Of a DNA stretch of 64,000 nucleotides, positions 60,944-64,000 are shown piece after piece. A model generated the notes under the pieces. That model was not told the DNA's origin, searched no databases, and worked only from the letters and a program-made list of their open reading frames with translations. Source of the DNA: Gordonia sp. SL306 (GTDB lineage: Bacteria > Actinomycetota > Actinomycetes > Mycobacteriales > Mycobacteriaceae); NCBI RefSeq assembly GCF_026625785.1, contig NZ_CP113063.1:2170001-2234000 (forward strand). Direction: 5' to 3'. Within the stretch, counting starts at the first letter, position 1; every line of letters starts with the position of its first letter. A program made the position numbers and the translations under genes.

Positions 60944-61510
60944 TCACCAGCCCAGTGCCTTGAGGACCTTTTCGGTCTGGGGGATGGCAGACTCGCAGAG
61001 TTTCGATGCATCTGCTTGGCCATCAAGTCTCACCCGCAGTACGAAGCCCTTCGGTGTGTCGGGCGTTTTTACCAGCGCCCGACACGTCGAAGCGTCATCT
61101 TTTGTCTGCTGGTACACGGTCCCGTCCCCGACAGGGAATTGCCGGACCACAGCGCTGTCCAGAATTATGCTCACGTCAAAGGGCTTGAAGACATCCATTT
61201 CCAACGACCCGTATCCGTCACTGACCGGCCATTCGCATCCAGGTAGACCGCGGTCGTCCTTGGGTTCCGGCTGCTTGGTTACGTCACCGTCGGTAAGTGG
61301 TGCGATGTCTTGCGGGGTCAGGGCCGCGCAGATGGCTTCAGCGGTCAATGCGGTCGGGCTTTGCACAGGAGCTCCGCGGGAAGCGGCCGTCTCACTCTGT
61401 CCTGTTGCCTGCTGGGCAGTATCGTCAGCAGAATCCTCCCCACATGCAGATAGCAGCAGCGCCACGGACAAGGCAGGGATCGTCAGCAAGAGTCTGGATC
61501 TGTATTTCAC
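60944..61510 (-). CDS. DUF3558-type lipoprotein
   Basis: The GTG at 61508-61510 overlaps the stop of the WXG-type gene by four bases and gives 188 residues. The signal is VKYRSRLLLTIPALSVALLL, with lipobox LLSAC and Cys23. The mature part has the DUF3558 pattern: LTAEAICAALTPQDIAPLTD, GLPGCEWPV and a C-terminal DASKLCESAIPQTEKVL with paired cysteines. Such lipoproteins are common in mycolata and are anchored outside the membrane. Placement in this operon suggests a part in secretion or surface display of the WXG protein. Confidence 0.82.
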   Translation of the reverse strand: MKYRSRLLLTIPALSVALLLSACGEDSADDTAQQATGQSETAASRGAPVQSPTALTAEAICAALTPQDIAPLTDGDVTKQPEPKDDRGLPGCEWPVSDGYGSLEMDVFKPFDVSIILDSAVVRQFPVGDGTVYQQTKDDASTCRALVKTPDTPKGFVLRVRLDGQADASKLCESAIPQTEKVLKALGW

Positions 61511-62766
61511 GGTTCGTCCTCCCAAATTTCTGGACCCGAGCCCGGGTTGTAGGCGGCGGTTGGCCTGTCGCTCAAGCGCTCCAGGTCCAACGCGGTGTCC
61601 ACATCGATGACCAGCTGGCGTGTGGATTGTGCCTTCTCAAGGAAGTCGGTGAACGGCTTGAGTTCTTCCTTAACCTTGTCCTCGGCACGTCCGTGCGCAA
61701 ATCCAATTGGATCATTGCAGAATTCGATGAATGTACTCACGGCATCGATGGAGGACTTCAACTCCCTGATCAGGTCCTCAACTGCAAATGACACTTCCAG
61801 GAGCAGATGAGAGACCTCGGCAATCGCTGCCGCGGTTCCGGCACCAGGGACCACCTTCGCAGCTAGCTTCAATGCACCGGTGAAGCTGTCCACCTTGACG
61901 ATTCGTGACAGACCCTTCTGGACGAGCTCGATGATCGCCTTTGCGGCCGACTCGAGCTGATCGGCCGACAGGGACAGCCCTTGCTCGACGAGACGACCGA
62001 CTGAACCTTCCCAGTTCAGCCCCTTCACCATCTCGGTGGAGTATGCGCTGTAGGCCACTGCAGCCTGGCCATTCCAGTGCTCGTCGATCTCGCCGTGCCC
62101 AGACGTCAGGTCCCCGGCAACGGTGTCGAACGCACCGCCCGATTTGCCGTACGTCTTGCCGATGCGCTTGAGTTCCATCCAATTGCCGGCGACCGGTTCG
62201 AGCGCCTCCCGGATCGGACTCCAACCCGACAGGTCCTCGATGAACGAATCGGCATCGGCCAGCCAACCTGCCGATTCCTCGATCAGAGCGTTCCAGTCCA
62301 CGTTCTCGTTCGGCGGAGGAACGACGTCGATCTCGCGCGGCGCTGCCAGCAGTCGCGCATGGGGAACATCGTCGACCACGGGTATTCGAATAACCGGATC
62401 ATCGGCTGTTCCGAGCATTACCTCGGCAGGTGGGATGAACGGATTGGTGTTGTATTCCTGCGTGCGAGTGTGCGCGATTCCCAGAGCGGCTTCGTGATCG
62501 GTGCTGGTGTAGTTCCAGGCGGCCTGCTTGAGGTTCACACTGGTCCCCTGCATCGCGGGACCGAGGGTGCTCTGCCGGCGGACAGTCGCCCTACACAAGG
62601 TGTCGATCGGGTCCTTGAGGTTGTCCATCAACCCTTTGAACTCGCCTGTGGAGCCCGAATGGCTGTTGACGAGGTTGACCGTCCTGAGGACGTTCGCGTT
62701 CAGCGCCAGGACGTGATTTCCCAGGCCACTGATCCAGTCCGGCTCAGCCTTGAGCACTTCCCCCAC
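61507..62766 (-). CDS. Large WXG-type secretion substrate (possible effector)
   Basis: The GTG at 62764-62766, behind a G-rich ribosome site, gives 419 residues; the open frame extends 19 codons further without support. The N-terminal part is helical. A WXG-type turn, DEHWNGQAAVAYSAYSTEMV, lies near residue 235 in a long helical pair. A hydrophobic segment GALKLAAKVVPGAGTAAAIA follows at about residue 310, then amphipathic helices and an acidic tail ending in EIWEDEP. There is no signal peptide. It is first in an operon with a lipoprotein, two small proteins and a PH-type membrane protein, which parallels the cassette at 26753-29237. Export through an ESX system elsewhere in the genome is inferred. 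Confidence 0.66.
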   Translation of the reverse strand: MGEVLKAEPDWISGLGNHVLALNANVLRTVNLVNSHSGSTGEFKGLMDNLKDPIDTLCRATVRRQSTLGPAMQGTSVNLKQAAWNYTSTDHEAALGIAHTRTQEYNTNPFIPPAEVMLGTADDPVIRIPVVDDVPHARLLAAPREIDVVPPPNENVDWNALIEESAGWLADADSFIEDLSGWSPIREALEPVAGNWMELKRIGKTYGKSGGAFDTVAGDLTSGHGEIDEHWNGQAAVAYSAYSTEMVKGLNWEGSVGRLVEQGLSLSADQLESAAKAIIELVQKGLSRIVKVDSFTGALKLAAKVVPGAGTAAAIAEVSHLLLEVSFAVEDLIRELKSSIDAVSTFIEFCNDPIGFAHGRAEDKVKEELKPFTDFLEKAQSTRQLVIDVDTALDLERLSDRPTAAYNPGSGPEIWEDEP

Positions 62767-62962
62767 TCGACGACCCCCCGATCGCTGTCCCCACCTGCAT
62801 TTAGATCGGTTCGACCGTAGCAAGCGGGTCGACCGACTCGACCAACCGGCGTCGGTCGCTTGGATGACTCCGTGCCATGCACCGACCGCCAGGTTTCAGC
62901 AACCCTTCAGCTCCGATCCCGCACACTCGAATGGACCACCGAGAGCAACCCAGGGAGCCCGG

Positions 62963-63799
62963 ATGAACCGGCACCATCACGCCCGCATCCTGGCGACCGC
63001 CATCTTGACGTCCCTCGCCGCGCTGACCCTGGTCAACGCCCCGGCGGCATCAGCGGCCGAGGCCGGTCCACCGCCCACCGTCGTGAACCCCGACGAACCA
63101 ACGACGGCACTCCCACCCGGCGCCATCGTCACGACCTTCGCCGGCAACCAGCTGAAGTACTGTGCGCTCATCTGCCCCCACATCATCGACTTCGTGGTGG
63201 ACGTACCTGTCGCCATCGTTCGCTCTCCGGGAGTCTTCGTAGCAGCCCAGGCACAGACCGGATCTACCGACCGCGCAACGGGTATCGCCGCAGCATCCGT
63301 CACGCGACCGGCAAACTCGGCAATGACCGGCATCATCGACAACGATCTGAATTTGGTGCTGCCCCGGGCCCAGAACGCGCTCGAGGTGGCCGTCGTCGAG
63401 GGGCTCACCCTCGCCGACACCGTCCGGTCAGGCGCCCCGCCTGCGGCCGTCGGTAAAGCCATTGACACCGGACGGACGAAGATCGTGGATGCGCTCAACG
63501 CGCCGATCGTCGCGAACCCACCACAGATCGCCACGCCCACCACACCCGCGCAGGCCGCGACACTCGATGCCATCGACGTCGGTTCGGCCGTCCTGTTCCA
63601 GGCTCCCGAGCTCCTGATGGTCGGCGCCACCGAAGCCGCAGACATCGCCGCACAGCACCTGGCGACCACCGGCGACACCGACGGTGCACGCGCGGCGGGT
63701 GTCGCACATTTCAACGAGACCCTCACCCACGCGAACGATGTGATTCGCCAGGAAACTACCAATCATCTTGTCCCGGCGACACTCTCAAGTAGGCCCTGA
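62963..63799 (+). CDS. Secreted protein of unknown function
   Basis: The ATG at 62963 follows GGGAG and gives 278 residues. The Sec signal is MNRHHHARILATAILTSLAA and continues LTLVNAPAASAAEAG, cut near ASA. The mature part starts with a proline-rich stretch and has one close pair of cysteines (KYCALICPH). The rest is Ala/Val-rich and helical, with blocks such as ALEVAVVEGLTLADTVRSGA and DAIDVGSAVLFQAPELLMVG. The opening PPPTVV resembles the mature start of the protein at 46433. It is divergent from the WXG cassette. No family is assigned. Confidence 0.72.
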   Translation: MNRHHHARILATAILTSLAALTLVNAPAASAAEAGPPPTVVNPDEPTTALPPGAIVTTFAGNQLKYCALICPHIIDFVVDVPVAIVRSPGVFVAAQAQTGSTDRATGIAAASVTRPANSAMTGIIDNDLNLVLPRAQNALEVAVVEGLTLADTVRSGAPPAAVGKAIDTGRTKIVDALNAPIVANPPQIATPTTPAQAATLDAIDVGSAVLFQAPELLMVGATEAADIAAQHLATTGDTDGARAAGVAHFNETLTHANDVIRQETTNHLVPATLSSRP

Positions 63800-64000
63800 G
63801 CCTTCAGAATGGCGGCCGGCCTCTGCATGCAGAGCCCGTCCCGTTGAGGGGATCGAGTATTGCGGACGATCGACGCAGGCATCGTCACCGCGCGTCGCAA
63901 GGCCAGCCAGGCGACGCTAGTAGTCTGCTTTCAGTGACCGCGACGCTTTGTGCGAACTTTTTGGATACATCAAGCAAATCGAGACCACTATGTCATAGTA
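63800..64000. other. Right-edge sequence without a supported gene
   Basis: The last 201 bases fall in GC toward the end and show no open frame with coding bias. A gene that starts beyond the edge cannot be excluded. Confidence 0.4.

Noticed and set aside
1..64000. CRISPR array, rRNA, tRNA or prophage integrase
   Set aside because: No regularly spaced repeat, no cloverleaf-type sequence and no integrase or phage structural gene was recognised on reading both strands.

Overview
The window is high-GC actinobacterial DNA and most resembles a mycolic-acid actinomycete of the Gordonia/Rhodococcus type. The signs are heavy GC3 coding, a 13E12/DUF222 HNH gene behind a LexA box of the TCGAAC-N4-GTTCGA kind, a DUF3558 lipoprotein, WXG/EspC-like type VII secretion substrates, predicted peptide-binding-chaperone (TY-Chap-like) genes and many GTG/TTG starts. 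The genus is an inference from these signs; no rRNA or tRNA gene was found.

Layout. (1) 1-20,000 is a catabolic region. Cluster A (1225-6094) holds a GntR regulator, a HpPgdA/cyclic-imidase-type CE4 amidohydrolase, an Asp/Glu-racemase-fold protein fused to a GAF-like domain, an MFS transporter and a divergent FAH-family hydrolase. A sugar operon (6180-12795) holds a LacI regulator, two tandem sugar-isomerase paralogues, a sugar porter and a sorbitol-dehydrogenase-like enzyme, with an 18-bp perfect palindrome as likely operator. Cluster B (12845-19966) is a seven-gene operon of overlapping genes: ABC importer, amidase, a second Asp/Glu-racemase-fold protein, a PuuE-like allantoinase and a membrane protein, behind a FadR-type regulator. 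Clusters A and B both pair a CE4 amidohydrolase with a maleate-isomerase/arylmalonate-decarboxylase-like protein, which suggests use of cyclic imides or ureides.

(2) 20,100-30,200 is a worn accessory stretch: an SOS-controlled 13E12 gene, remnants of an ABC importer, two small secreted proteins, a broken IS3-family element, a WXG/EspC-like secretion cassette with a polytopic membrane partner, and a decayed serine-hydrolase gene.

(3) 30,536-40,522 is a defence island. A Hachiman/AbpAB-like nuclease-helicase pair faces a five-gene operon on the other strand: a ribbon-helix-helix-like controller with a palindrome at its start, an N6-adenine methyltransferase, its probable restriction enzyme, and a low-GC DUF262 plus AAA-ATPase/Toprim pair. 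The last pair does not match a named system that I know and is the best candidate here for something undescribed.

(4) 40,782-48,950 holds three TY-Chap-like paralogues among membrane and secreted proteins, with a broken vapBC pair. (5) 49,051-58,755 is a degradation cluster, probably for an aromatic compound: FAD monooxygenase, extradiol-like VOC dioxygenase, FAH hydrolase, DUF1185 protein, aldehyde dehydrogenase, MDR dehydrogenase, cupin and exporter. A GntR regulator probably controls it through repeated TATGCA-type sites. (6) 59,292-63,799 holds a second WXG-type cassette with a lipoprotein and membrane partners, then a secreted protein.

All calls come from reading motifs, start contexts and gene order; no database search was run.
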